Positions 8,839 to 17,378 of a stretch of DNA of 64,000 nucleotides are shown piece after piece; positions within the stretch are counted from its first letter, which is position 1; every line of letters begins with the position of its first letter. The translations under genes and the position numbers were made by a program. Location of the stretch: NCBI RefSeq assembly GCF_003555545.1, contig NZ_CP032157.1, positions 7,878,546 to 7,942,545 of the forward strand, in the 5' to 3' direction. Source of the stretch: Paraflavitalea soli. GTDB lineage: Bacteria > Bacteroidota > Bacteroidia > Chitinophagales > Chitinophagaceae. The notes beneath the pieces are model-generated. The model had not been told where the DNA came from and did not search any database. It saw only the letters and a program-made list of their open reading frames with translations.

Positions 8839-9942
8839 TCCCGGCGACTTCCGATGCCAGTAAGAAGCCAGGATCGACCCTGTCACATTCATCAGCGGCC
8901 CGAAAATGGCAGGGGCCAGGCCCACCGTGGCAATCTTGCCCATGGCTTTCGCCAGGCCCGAAGCTAGTCCGCCATTTTGCATACCTACTTCGATCGCAAT
9001 CGTGCGGCAATCCCGCTCACTCATTTTAAAGAGCCGGCCGCTCCAGTAGCCAAGCAGGTAGCCCGAAAGGTTATGGACCAACACCAGTAGTACCAGGGCA
9101 GGACCGATATGCAACAGGCTGTCGCGGCCCGCAGCCGTAATGATCACAATGATGAAGGCAATCCCCGCCATAGAGACCTTAGGCATCGCTCTGTCCAGCC
9201 AGCCCGCTTTGCCGCTGAACAGTTTATTGAAGATCAGTCCGGCAAGGATGGGCACGATCACCATCTTGAAGATGTCCAGCATCATGTCTACGATATTGAT
9301 CTTGATAAACGCGCCCGCCAGCAGGTTCATCAGCATCGGCGTTACGAAGGGCGCCAGCATCGTAGAGATCGCGGTGATCGTCACCGATAGCGCCAGGTTG
9401 GCCTTGGCCAGGTACGAGATCACGTTCGAGGCCATCCCGTTGGGCGAACAACCGATCAGGATGATCCCCGCAGCGATCTCCGGGTGAAACCCGCTGATAT
9501 TGGCCAGCGTAAAACCCACCAGCGGCATAATGATAAAATGACTGATCACACCGATCAGTACCCCCTTGGGCATTTTTACCACCCCTGCAAAATCATGAAA
9601 GCTCATCGAAGTGCCCATCCCAAACATGATGAGCTGGATCAGCGGCGAGATCAGCACCGCAAACTTGAATCCATGGTACGATCTGAAGTACTGGGGATAA
9701 AAAAGCGCCGTGGTGACCGCTGCAAAAATGATCACCGTATACGAAAACCCTTTTAGGAGATTGTAACCCTGGAAGCCAATGGCTAGTAACAAAAAGAACA
9801 GGATGTAGAAGGGACCCGCAGTTTGTACGTTCCCGAATACCGTGATACCAAGCGCCACAAGCAGCAGGAGGAAGGACAGCCAGATAGCTGTCCTTAAGGC
9901 AGGATGTGTGTTTTTAGTGATTACTGTTCCGTGTGAGGACAT
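8824..9942 (-). CDS. Bile-acid:sodium-symporter (BASS) family transporter
   Basis: About 372 residues from the ATG at 9942; the longer frame upstream overlaps the amidohydrolase gene and adds no membrane segment. Eight to ten hydrophobic helices are visible. The family region is clear: LIMFGMGTSMSFHDF, IISHFIIMPLVGF-type helix, GIILIGCSPNGMASNVISYLAKANLALSVTITAISTMLAPFVTP and KMVIVPILAGLIFN. BASS proteins import organic anions (bile acids, pyruvate, pantoate, keto acids) with sodium across the inner membrane. In this locus of exported enzymes it would be the route by which the periplasmic product enters the cell, an inference from context. The last residues (GEEKA) and the stop codon are written by an octamer repeat tract. 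Confidence 0.87.
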   Translation of the reverse strand: MSSHGTVITKNTHPALRTAIWLSFLLLLVALGITVFGNVQTAGPFYILFFLLLAIGFQGYNLLKGFSYTVIIFAAVTTALFYPQYFRSYHGFKFAVLISPLIQLIMFGMGTSMSFHDFAGVVKMPKGVLIGVISHFIIMPLVGFTLANISGFHPEIAAGIILIGCSPNGMASNVISYLAKANLALSVTITAISTMLAPFVTPMLMNLLAGAFIKINIVDMMLDIFKMVIVPILAGLIFNKLFSGKAGWLDRAMPKVSMAGIAFIIVIITAAGRDSLLHIGPALVLLVLVHNLSGYLLGYWSGRLFKMSERDCRTIAIEVGMQNGGLASGLAKAMGKIATVGLAPAIFGPLMNVTGSILASYWHRKSPGEEKA

Positions 9943-9973
9943 GCTTTGTTGTTTTATTTCCCTACGTTGAGTG

Positions 9974-11257
9974 TTAATGGTTGTTGTCTGTTCTTGTACT
10001 GCCTTGCCTTTCCGTACGCGGGGGATAAACAGGCGTGGCGATACCATTCAGGTCATACACGATCTTTCCATTACGGATGGTCATAGCACACTCAAGTCTC
10101 CGGTTGCCTTTTATCTTGTACCCTGTATGATCATAGAACCCGAATTGGCCTTCCCGCAGGTGCAGGATGGCTACATCTGCTACACTGCCGGGCGATAGGT
10201 TACCCAGTTCTTGCCGTTTGATGATACGGGCTGGTGTAACCGTACTGGCCCGGATCACGGCAGCCAGGTCCATACCCAGTGCCAGGAAGGTAGATAGCAC
10301 ATTTAGCTGGTCCTTCATGGCATTGTTCATACTCGAGCTATGAATGTCCGTGCTGATGGAAGAAGGATAGAATCCCTGTTTCAGCGCCGGGATGGCCTGC
10401 GAAAAACGGAAGCTGATGCCGCCATAGCCCACATCGAAGAAGAGCCCCTTTTGGCGGGCTTCCAATACAAAAGGTTTCAGTATGCCCGTGGTTTCATCAA
10501 CGATCGCTTCCCGGCTTTCTCCCAGGTTGGCATAGGCATGCGTGAAAATATCGCCCGGGCGAAGATGCTGCAGGAACAATTCCTTCAACGATAGCGCAGG
10601 CCTGCTGCCGCCAAAGTCGATCATCACCGGAACATCTGCCAGCCTGCCTGCGGCCACCGCACTGTCTACAGGCCCCCAGGCAGGTCCTGTATAATGCGCC
10701 ACTTTGATGCCCACAATATCATTGCGGTTGGCGGCGGCTACCTGGGCGATCATAGCAGGGCTCATATCTTCCAGGTTTTGTTCATAAGCCCCGCCACGCA
10801 TGCCTTCTCCCATCACGTTGAGCATCGCCAGTACCCGCGTCTTCGACCGGTCGATGATATTTCTTTTGAACAGCGCAAAGTTCTTCCAGCCCGCGCCGCC
10901 GGCATCCACCACCGTGGTTACTCCCACACGGAAAGTGAATCCATCAGGTGGCAGCGCATCGGGTCCATTGCTCAGGTACCGGCCGGCTTCCGTGCCGGCG
11001 AATACATGCGCATGTAGATCGATGAGTCCCGGCGTAACGTAGAGACCCCTTGCATGCACTACCTGTACCGCCTGCCGGGTGTCGATATCCCTGGCCACAC
11101 GCACGATCTTCCCATCATGGATGGCCACATCGAACAACCCATCGACATGATTTGCTGGATCGATCACATGGCCACCCTTAATGACAATAGCGTAGGGCTG
11201 CGCAAAACAATAGCCGGTTACCAGCAGTAACATCGATAGGATAAATAATGGCTTCAT
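9974..11257 (-). CDS. Exported amidohydrolase/deacetylase-family metallohydrolase
   Basis: The protein has 427 residues, with signal peptide MKPLFILSMLLLVTGYCFAQ. The amidohydrolase superfamily metal site is complete: His82 and His84 in LHAH, Lys185 in GIKVAHYTG (the carbamylated bridging lysine of dihydroorotase/deacetylase types), His240 in FTHAY, and Asp304 in STDIHS. N- and C-terminal parts (VIKGGHVIDP... and VADVAILHLREG) form the small beta-sandwich. Related enzymes hydrolyse N-acyl amino acids or cyclic amides. It lies 31 bases before the symporter gene and 52 bases after RidA, in the same direction. Removing an acyl group or opening a ring in the periplasm is inferred from neighbours. 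Confidence 0.85.
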   Translation of the reverse strand: MKPLFILSMLLLVTGYCFAQPYAIVIKGGHVIDPANHVDGLFDVAIHDGKIVRVARDIDTRQAVQVVHARGLYVTPGLIDLHAHVFAGTEAGRYLSNGPDALPPDGFTFRVGVTTVVDAGGAGWKNFALFKRNIIDRSKTRVLAMLNVMGEGMRGGAYEQNLEDMSPAMIAQVAAANRNDIVGIKVAHYTGPAWGPVDSAVAAGRLADVPVMIDFGGSRPALSLKELFLQHLRPGDIFTHAYANLGESREAIVDETTGILKPFVLEARQKGLFFDVGYGGISFRFSQAIPALKQGFYPSSISTDIHSSSMNNAMKDQLNVLSTFLALGMDLAAVIRASTVTPARIIKRQELGNLSPGSVADVAILHLREGQFGFYDHTGYKIKGNRRLECAMTIRNGKIVYDLNGIATPVYPPRTERQGSTRTDNNH

Positions 11258-11309
11258 CTTCCTTTATTAGAAGTTGTCAGTAAAACGCTTTTCCAAAGGC
11301 AGGACTCCC

Positions 11310-11792
11310 TTAGGAGCCTGCTATCGCGATACAATCCATTTCAACCAGCGAGTCGCCCGGAACACCACCTTTGGCAACAGCTACCGTTGTACGAACCGGC
11401 GGGTTGGGACCGAAGCGGCCTTTGTACACTTCATTCATGCCTTTGTAATCGGCAATATCATTCAGGAAGACAGTTACCTTCAGCACTTTATCCATCGAGG
11501 TGCCGGCCTTGATCAACTCCTTCTCCAGTTCTTTCAGCACGATCTCCGTATGCGCCTTGATCTCGAAGGGCGCTTCGTGCGCGCCTTTACCGGCAATATA
11601 GACCAGTCCATTATGTTTGGTATGGCCGGAGAAGAGCGGCACATTTTGCTCATAAGTGATATTCCCTGCTTCTTTTTCAGTTGAATGGGTGCCTGCTTCA
11701 GAATGGCCGGCTGCTTTTGCCACGGTACTCACACCGGCGATACCTGCTACCGATGCCAGTAATTTTTTCAAAACGGATCTCCTTTGTTGCAT
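11310..11792 (-). CDS. RidA (YjgF/UK114) family enamine/imine deaminase with a twin-arginine leader
   Basis: The protein has 160 residues. The mature part (~120 residues) is a RidA domain: FSGHTKHNGLVYIAGKG, VLKELEKELIKAGTSMDKVLKVTVFLNDIADYKGMNEVY and the signature PPVRTTVAVAKGGVPGDSLVEMDCIAI, with the Arg that binds the substrate carboxylate in PPVRTT. The leader MQQRRSVLKKLLASVAGIAG carries RRSVLK, a good twin-arginine motif, and an AKA-type cleavage site. RidA proteins hydrolyse enamine/imine intermediates released by PLP enzymes and are normally cytoplasmic. Here the gene follows a SelA-like PLP enzyme by 29 bases, and that enzyme is also exported, so the two probably act in sequence in the periplasm. 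Confidence 0.88.
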   Translation of the reverse strand: MQQRRSVLKKLLASVAGIAGVSTVAKAAGHSEAGTHSTEKEAGNITYEQNVPLFSGHTKHNGLVYIAGKGAHEAPFEIKAHTEIVLKELEKELIKAGTSMDKVLKVTVFLNDIADYKGMNEVYKGRFGPNPPVRTTVAVAKGGVPGDSLVEMDCIAIAGS

Positions 11793-11821
11793 AAACTATA
11801 TTTTAGGTTGAATAAAAAATA

Positions 11822-13054
11822 CTACACCACTGCCGCACTCAGTATCTCTTTCACCCGTCGCGCCACGATCTCCACCTGCTCCGGTTTCAGCAATACCACG
11901 CCGATAGACAATTTATCTTTTCTGCCCGCAGCAAAAATGCTGGGTTTGCCGGCCAGTAATTGTTTGGATACTTCTTCCGGTGTGATCTTTACTTTTTGTT
12001 GGTTCCAGCTCACCGTCATACCAGGGAAATTGTTGGCCTCACTATCGGGAAGACGTGTCTCTGCCACAACCGTTGGAACAGCTTTCAAATAATCGCCAAT
12101 GAATTGTATGCGGTCCAGCCAGTCCTGCCATTCTTTTTTATGGTCTTTTTGAAGATATATTTTCAACGCAGCGTACATACCAAAGATCTCTTCTTTGTTC
12201 ACCTTCATAGGGCGACCGATGGGCGACTCATGCGGACTATGGTTCAGCCGGGCCGCTTCGATCAGGTCTTTTCTTCCAAATAGCAGTCCGGCGCTTTGCG
12301 GACCACGGAGCATCTTTCCGCCGGAGAACGTCACCAGGTCAAAGCCCATTTTCTGAAACCGGAACAGGTTCTCCACCGGTGGTACATCTGCCGCCGCATC
12401 GATGAAGGAAGGGATATGGTGACGTTTACAAATGGCCACAAATTCTTCGCGCGTAACACTCGATTCATCCGCGGCGTTGAAGAACAAGGCCATCACCGTA
12501 TTGGCATTGATCGCTTTTTCCATTTCCTGTGGGCCCACTACATCCACGATCTTCACACCACAGGTGGTGATCTGTTGATCGAAGAGGTAGCGGTGTGATT
12601 TCTGCATGATCACTTCTTTCTGTGGCCCGGGAAGATTGGGCAGTGCTTTGATCTTTTGCGGGTCCTTGCCCGTAATACAGGCGGCCGTGCCCAGCACCAT
12701 GGCGCAGGCTGCGCCTGAAGTCACCATCGCTGCCTCGGCATGCAGCATCTCTGCGATCCTGGCGCCTGCTTTTTCCTGCAATTCATACATATTGGCAAAA
12801 TCACCGGCAGTCGATTGGATCGCTTCCAATACTTCCGGCAGCATCAGCGAGCCCGACAGGAAGGTCATCGTTACCAGCGCATTGATGATCGGCGTAACCC
12901 CCAGTTCCGTAAACAGGTTGGTAGCAGGATCAAAATCGCTGGTGTAGGCCGCCCTTGCAACAACGTTGGGTGGCGCAGCAAACAAAGATTCCATGGGGAC
13001 CGCTGCTGCCACTGGCAGCAGCGTTAAGTTCCTGATCAATTCTCTTCTTTTCAT
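11822..13054 (-). CDS. SelA-like PLP-dependent enzyme with a twin-arginine leader, possible amino-acid/aminosugar-acid ammonia-lyase
   Basis: The protein has 410 residues. The leader MKRRELIRNLTLLPVAAAV has an RR pair and ends with an Ala-x-Ala-like site near LFAAPP, so Tat export of a folded PLP protein is plausible. The fold-type-I core shows the SelA-like family pattern: GVTPIINALVTMTFLSGS, the AAMVTSGAACAMVLGTAAC phosphate-binding area, SFIDAAADVPP with the PLP-ring Asp, and FSGGKMLRGPQSAG with the PLP Lys at about 246. Known relatives are selenocysteine synthase and D-glucosaminate-6-phosphate ammonia-lyase (DgaE). The absence of tRNA context and the RidA neighbour favour beta-elimination of ammonia from a 2-amino acid. 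The substrate remains unknown. Confidence 0.82.
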   Translation of the reverse strand: MKRRELIRNLTLLPVAAAVPMESLFAAPPNVVARAAYTSDFDPATNLFTELGVTPIINALVTMTFLSGSLMLPEVLEAIQSTAGDFANMYELQEKAGARIAEMLHAEAAMVTSGAACAMVLGTAACITGKDPQKIKALPNLPGPQKEVIMQKSHRYLFDQQITTCGVKIVDVVGPQEMEKAINANTVMALFFNAADESSVTREEFVAICKRHHIPSFIDAAADVPPVENLFRFQKMGFDLVTFSGGKMLRGPQSAGLLFGRKDLIEAARLNHSPHESPIGRPMKVNKEEIFGMYAALKIYLQKDHKKEWQDWLDRIQFIGDYLKAVPTVVAETRLPDSEANNFPGMTVSWNQQKVKITPEEVSKQLLAGKPSIFAAGRKDKLSIGVVLLKPEQVEIVARRVKEILSAAVV

Positions 13055-13112
13055 ATAAAAAACATTAGAGTGTGATTCAATGTCGTTGAATTAATAGCCG
13101 AATGTCACCCTG

Positions 13113-13288
13113 TCGGCTGTCAGCCTGAGCCTGTCGAAGGCGGCTAAAGGAGCTTGTCGAAGGGTAGTCGGCTGTCAGCCTGAGCCTGTCGAAGGCGGCT
13201 AAAGGAGCTTGTCGAAGGGTGTCGGCTGTCAGCCTGAGCCTGTCGAAGGCTGTTTAAGGGTGGGTCGCCCTTCAGGGGCGGCTCACCC
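13113..13288. repeat. 55-base tandem R1 array plus R2 hairpin inside the leftward operon
   Basis: Units starting TCGGCTGTCAGCCTGAGCC lie at 13113, 13168 and 13222, a period of 54-55 bases. Each contains two TGTCGAAG motifs. The array runs into an R2 palindrome at 13258-13288 with arms GGGTGGGTCGCCC and GGGCGGCTCACCC. The whole block separates the SMP-30 gene from the PLP-enzyme gene, in the middle of a co-directional locus. Confidence 0.88.
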
Positions 13289-13297
13289 TGCTCTGAT

Positions 13298-14212
13298 TTA
13301 TTTTTTTCGCAGCATCTGCCATTCCCGCCCCGGTTCGTCCACCCGGAAGCATTCAATATTGCCTCTGTCCATGAGTGTTACAAAAACCGTTTTGCCATCC
13401 GGCCCCCCAAAGGCCAGGTTGGTAGTCCGTTTACCGGCCATCGGTATTTCCCGCAGGAGTTGCCCTGCCGGTGAGATCTGCGCTACCACCCCTTTGCCAA
13501 AGCGTGTGAGATAGATATTGCCCTTGATATCACAGCGCATACCATCTACCGTATGATCCGGGAATTGGATCAGCACCCTTCTGTTGCTGATGATGCCTTC
13601 CTGTAGATCATAGGCCCAGATAAACTTGCCGCCATTCACGTACAGCGTCTTTTCATCGGGACTTACCTCGATGCCATTGGCAGCCCCTTCACGCACACTA
13701 TCCAGCAGGGTAATGGTACCATTTGGGTCGATCCGCCAGATACGCCCATTGTCGGCCTTGAAATCAGGGTCCGTGGCATACAGCCTGTCTTTACTATCGA
13801 TGGCAATATCGTTGGGCTGGTGCATCCTGGGTTCATGTGCCAGCACAGTAACAGCAAGCGTAGCAGGATCTACCTTCAGTATCTTATGTCCCGTGTAATC
13901 GGCAATCAGCATAGTACCATGACTATCGAAACGGATGCCATTGCCCGTGCTGCCTGCAGGAAGTGTAACATAGATGGATGCCGTACCATCGTCCTGCACC
14001 TTGCCAATCGTACCCTGCTTCTGAAAGTTCACCGCGTACAACACCCCGTTCTTGTCCACCGCCGGACCTTCCACATCACTCGTAAAACTATTGACAGGCG
14101 TAAGCACCGTAGCTTTGAACAGTTCAGGTGCGGCCTTTTGTTGTCCACAGGAACTCAGCCCGCATAAAAGAGCGAGGGCTGGTACCGTAATGAATTGAAT
14201 GTTTAATTTCAT
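13298..14212 (-). CDS. SMP-30/gluconolactonase-family lipoprotein
   Basis: The protein has 304 residues, with lipobox LSSC at about residues 19-22 of MKLNIQFITVPALALLCGL. The mature part is a six-bladed propeller: VEGPAVDKNGVLYAVN gives the metal Glu near 48, MHQPNDIAIDSKDRLYATDP gives the Asn near 132, and HTVDGMRCDIKGNIYLTRFG gives the Asp near 217. These are the divalent-metal ligands of SMP-30 lactonases, which open aldonolactones to aldonic acids. It lies 11 bases after the quinoprotein dehydrogenase gene, whose family makes lactones, so dehydrogenase then lactonase is a natural pair. As a lipoprotein it would act in the periplasm or on the outer membrane. Confidence 0.88.
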   Translation of the reverse strand: MKLNIQFITVPALALLCGLSSCGQQKAAPELFKATVLTPVNSFTSDVEGPAVDKNGVLYAVNFQKQGTIGKVQDDGTASIYVTLPAGSTGNGIRFDSHGTMLIADYTGHKILKVDPATLAVTVLAHEPRMHQPNDIAIDSKDRLYATDPDFKADNGRIWRIDPNGTITLLDSVREGAANGIEVSPDEKTLYVNGGKFIWAYDLQEGIISNRRVLIQFPDHTVDGMRCDIKGNIYLTRFGKGVVAQISPAGQLLREIPMAGKRTTNLAFGGPDGKTVFVTLMDRGNIECFRVDEPGREWQMLRKK

Positions 14213-14223
14213 GAATGAATGCT

Positions 14224-16413
14224 TTAGTTGGGTAATGCAAATGCCATGATCATCCCCGCAGGATGTGCTTTATCGCCCCCTACAGAAACTGCGATATATT
14301 GTTTGCCATCTACCGTATACGAAGAAGGCGAGGAAGAAGAGTAAGCGGGCAGTGTATACGCCCAGACTAACTTGCCCGTCTTCTTATCGTACGCCTGCAG
14401 TTGCTTATCCCGGCCGCCACCCAGGATCACCAATCCGCCGCCCGTAACGATCGGGCCCGGTGAACCCGTAGTACCGGTAGGTGGAGCCCCTTTTTGTTGC
14501 AGCTCTGCCAGGTTACCAGCCGGAACCGTCCACAGGAATTCACCCGTATTCAGATCGATAGCGTTGAGCGTACCATAAGGAGGTTTGATCGAAGGCCGTC
14601 CTTCTAGGTCCCGTAGCGGGTAATAAGCCTGCGTATTGAGGTACAGTACGCCCGTGTCTTTATCCGCCGTGCGATCAGCTTTCACAACTCCCATCGAAGT
14701 ACGGTTTTGCTGGATCTCTTGCAGGTGTTCATCGTTCGGTATAGAACGATCCCTTTTCTTATTATAAAGGAAGTCGATCACCGCTTGCTCTTTGCCGTTC
14801 AGGATCTGTTTAAAAGGCGGCATTTTCCCGGCCCCTTCACGCACCCGCAGCAACGCCTGTTCCTCCGCCATGCGCTTGTTCAGTCCCACCAGCGAGGGAA
14901 ACTGCGGTTCAATACCCGTACGGTCCGCCTTATGGCAGGAGGCGCAGTAGGTCATATACACCTCCCTTCCATCTACCTGTTTGGCAGCAGGGCCATCCAA
15001 TTTGGAATTGTCGATCTTCACCAGCAGGTCGATCTCGGGAGATTCATTCGACTTCAGGTAGATCACACCCGTGTTGGGGTCCACCGCAGCGCCCCCCCAT
15101 TCCGATCCGCCGATGGTGCCAGGAAAATTGATCGATCCTTTCACCGAGGGAGGCGTGAAGAGACCATCATAGCGCGAGCGCTTGAACAATTGTACCAGCG
15201 AGTCGTGCGCCTCCGGTGAAAAATCCGAAAGATCGTTTTCCGTCAGCAGCTGACGTGCGTATGCTTTGGGTTTTACAGGAAACGGTTGAGTGGGGTAGGC
15301 TTTCTCGCCGGGTACATCCGAAGCAGGTACCGGCCTTTCTTCGATGGGCCACAGCGGTTCACCTGTTTCGCGGTTGAACACATACAGGAATCCTACTTTG
15401 GAGGTTTGCGCCACCGCATCTATCTTTTTGCCATTATGCGTTACCGTGATCAGGTTGGGTGGCGCTGGCAGATCATAGTCCCAGAGATCATGGTGAACCG
15501 TTTGAAAATGCCAGATATGTTTACCCGTGGACGCATCCAGCGCTACCACCGAGTTACCGAACAGGTTTTTTCCTTCCCGGTCTGCGCCATAGAAATCATA
15601 GGCGGGTGAGCCCGTTGAAAAAAATACCATACCCCTTTTTTCATCCACACTCATGCCTCCCCAGCTATTGGCGCCCCCGGCATATTTCCAGGCATCCCTG
15701 GGCCAGGTTTCATATCCGGCCTCGCCGGGCAGCGGAATGGTGTGAAAGGTCCATACCAGTTTTCCCGTACGCACATGGTAGGCTCTTACATAGCCCGGCT
15801 GCGCCCCATACAACTCCGATACTTCATTGCCAATAATGATCAGGTCCTTGTAAATGATGCCCGGAGAAGTGGGTTTAATGGAGATCAGTTTCGGATTATC
15901 CCGCATCCCCACGTTCATGCTCACCCGGCCCCTGTCGCCAAATTCGGGGATCAGCTTACCTGTATGCGCATCCACGGCAAACAATACATCACCCCCGGTA
16001 AACAGTACCCGTTGATTATTCCCCCCTTCATCTTCCCAATAGGTCACACCCCGGAAGGCGCCGCCGCCGGGCCCCCCGTCGAAAGGATCGAATGCCCATT
16101 TTTGCTGACCTGTTTTGGCATCGATCGCATAGATCCGATGCCTCGCAGAAGCCGTATACATGATCCCATCCACGATGATCGGATTGCATTGACTGCCATT
16201 GAAGCGCGAACCTTCTGCCGCATCATTGGGGTAAAACGTCCAGGCCACCTGTAGTTGATCCACGTTTTGCAGGTTGATCTGGTCATGCGCAGAATAACTC
16301 GTGCTGGCAGCATCTGCCTTATAAGCGCCCCACGAGCGGTCTTGTTTATGCTTGCAGGAACAGTAGCTAAGCACTGCCAGTAAAAAGCAGGCATAAGCGG
16401 TTAATACCTTCAT
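14224..16413 (-). CDS. PQQ-dependent quinoprotein dehydrogenase with inserted cytochrome c domain (glucose/pyranose type)
   Basis: About 729 residues from the ATG at 16413. A short leader ends in the cysteines of SYCSC, probably a lipoprotein site. The eight-bladed PQQ propeller is clear: WGAYKADAASTSYS, LVWTFHTIPLPGE, GGANSWGGMSVDEKRGMVFF, HHDLWDYDLPAPPNL and AAVDPNTGVIYLKSN. A heme-c motif CASCH sits at about residues 488-493 in YMTYCASCHKAD, inside the propeller sequence rather than at an end. This arrangement belongs to the glucose/quinate/pyranose dehydrogenase group, which passes electrons to the respiratory chain. It would oxidise a sugar or sugar derivative outside the cytoplasm, feeding the lactonase gene that follows 11 bases later. 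Confidence 0.88.
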   Translation of the reverse strand: MKVLTAYACFLLAVLSYCSCKHKQDRSWGAYKADAASTSYSAHDQINLQNVDQLQVAWTFYPNDAAEGSRFNGSQCNPIIVDGIMYTASARHRIYAIDAKTGQQKWAFDPFDGGPGGGAFRGVTYWEDEGGNNQRVLFTGGDVLFAVDAHTGKLIPEFGDRGRVSMNVGMRDNPKLISIKPTSPGIIYKDLIIIGNEVSELYGAQPGYVRAYHVRTGKLVWTFHTIPLPGEAGYETWPRDAWKYAGGANSWGGMSVDEKRGMVFFSTGSPAYDFYGADREGKNLFGNSVVALDASTGKHIWHFQTVHHDLWDYDLPAPPNLITVTHNGKKIDAVAQTSKVGFLYVFNRETGEPLWPIEERPVPASDVPGEKAYPTQPFPVKPKAYARQLLTENDLSDFSPEAHDSLVQLFKRSRYDGLFTPPSVKGSINFPGTIGGSEWGGAAVDPNTGVIYLKSNESPEIDLLVKIDNSKLDGPAAKQVDGREVYMTYCASCHKADRTGIEPQFPSLVGLNKRMAEEQALLRVREGAGKMPPFKQILNGKEQAVIDFLYNKKRDRSIPNDEHLQEIQQNRTSMGVVKADRTADKDTGVLYLNTQAYYPLRDLEGRPSIKPPYGTLNAIDLNTGEFLWTVPAGNLAELQQKGAPPTGTTGSPGPIVTGGGLVILGGGRDKQLQAYDKKTGKLVWAYTLPAYSSSSPSSYTVDGKQYIAVSVGGDKAHPAGMIMAFALPN

Positions 16414-16442
16414 ATAGCCCAATCTTAAAAGGTTAGCGTAAA

Positions 16443-17363
16443 TTAGTTGACCACCTTTCGCACATATTCGATCAGCGCCCCGTTGCCGGATGCTGCTTTG
16501 ATACGGCGTGGCAGTTTTCTTAAGAACCATTGCATCGTCCAGGAGAACGATTGCCCCGGTGCCAGTTCCGTGAAGGCCCCCTGGTGTTCGATCTCCACAT
16601 AACTTTTTTGCGGTACATCCTTATTGGCGTACAATTCCACTTCTCCTTCTTTGGGAGCAGCTGCTTCAAAAGCGATATCAGGAAACTTTTTGATCAGGAT
16701 AATATCACCATTCACCGCTGCAAACCAGCCTTCACTGCCATCCGTGTATAGTTGTGAATCTCCCTGCGCAGGTATTTTTTGCTGTTCGTACCTGTACCAG
16801 CAGATACCGTTCTCCAGCGTTGTCTGCGGCATCAGTCCGCCGCGGAGATGACCTTTACCCATCGGAAAAAAACAAAAGCCATTGGGGTGCACCCTGGTTA
16901 CTTCCCAGGGTGCTACCTTTTTAACAATGGCTGTTTGGTTGGTGATCACATATTCGAGTTCATAATACCCTGCTTGTACATTCGCCGAAAAGAACTTGGT
17001 CACGGCCAGGCCTGATTTCGGGTCCACCACACTTTGCATCTTTAGCCGGTTACCTTCCAATGTCACTGTATACGGTTGATTATCCCAGGCGGCCGGCGGT
17101 GGCCAGTTCCAGTCACTTTGAGGACTGGGCCAAAAAGTAGACCCCCAATTCTCCTTGTTCACCAGACTATCCGTGAGAAAGTTCACGCCGTCCATGGTAA
17201 GGAAGCTGATCCTTCCACCCTGGTCCGGATCGATCCCCATCAACTGACCTTTGAGGCTGCTGAGCGTATACCCATTGCCTTTTTTAACAGGCATAGCTTG
17301 CTGCGCCAGGCTGATTGCCGGGATCAGGATCCAGCAACCCGCCAGCCACCAATGAAGTTTCAT
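16443..17363 (-). CDS. DUF4380-like secreted protein, mutarotase-like beta-sandwich
   Basis: The protein has 306 residues, with signal peptide MKLHWWLAGCWILIPAISLAQ. The pattern GGRISFLTMDGVNFL, STFWPSPQSDWNWPPP, TKFFSANVQAGYYELEYVITN, KVAPWEVTRV and the C-terminal PGQSFSWTMQWFLRKLP resembles DUF4380 proteins, which look like galactose-mutarotase or glycoside-hydrolase-associated beta-sandwich folds. My family call is from memory of these motifs and could be wrong in detail. It lies between SusD and the quinoprotein in the same direction with short spacers (15 and 29 bases). A periplasmic sugar-binding or epimerase role would fit, but no catalytic residues can be named. Confidence 0.7.
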   Translation of the reverse strand: MKLHWWLAGCWILIPAISLAQQAMPVKKGNGYTLSSLKGQLMGIDPDQGGRISFLTMDGVNFLTDSLVNKENWGSTFWPSPQSDWNWPPPAAWDNQPYTVTLEGNRLKMQSVVDPKSGLAVTKFFSANVQAGYYELEYVITNQTAIVKKVAPWEVTRVHPNGFCFFPMGKGHLRGGLMPQTTLENGICWYRYEQQKIPAQGDSQLYTDGSEGWFAAVNGDIILIKKFPDIAFEAAAPKEGEVELYANKDVPQKSYVEIEHQGAFTELAPGQSFSWTMQWFLRKLPRRIKAASGNGALIEYVRKVVN

Positions 17364-17378
17364 AGTTCCTTTTTAGCA

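Noticed and set aside
9109-9390. Plus-strand His/Arg/Asp-rich frame inside the symporter gene
   Set aside because: Composition is that of an antisense shadow of membrane helices, and the minus strand holds a clear BASS protein.
16044-16394. Second minus-strand frame within the quinoprotein gene
   Set aside because: It is an out-of-frame shadow of a well-conserved propeller sequence.
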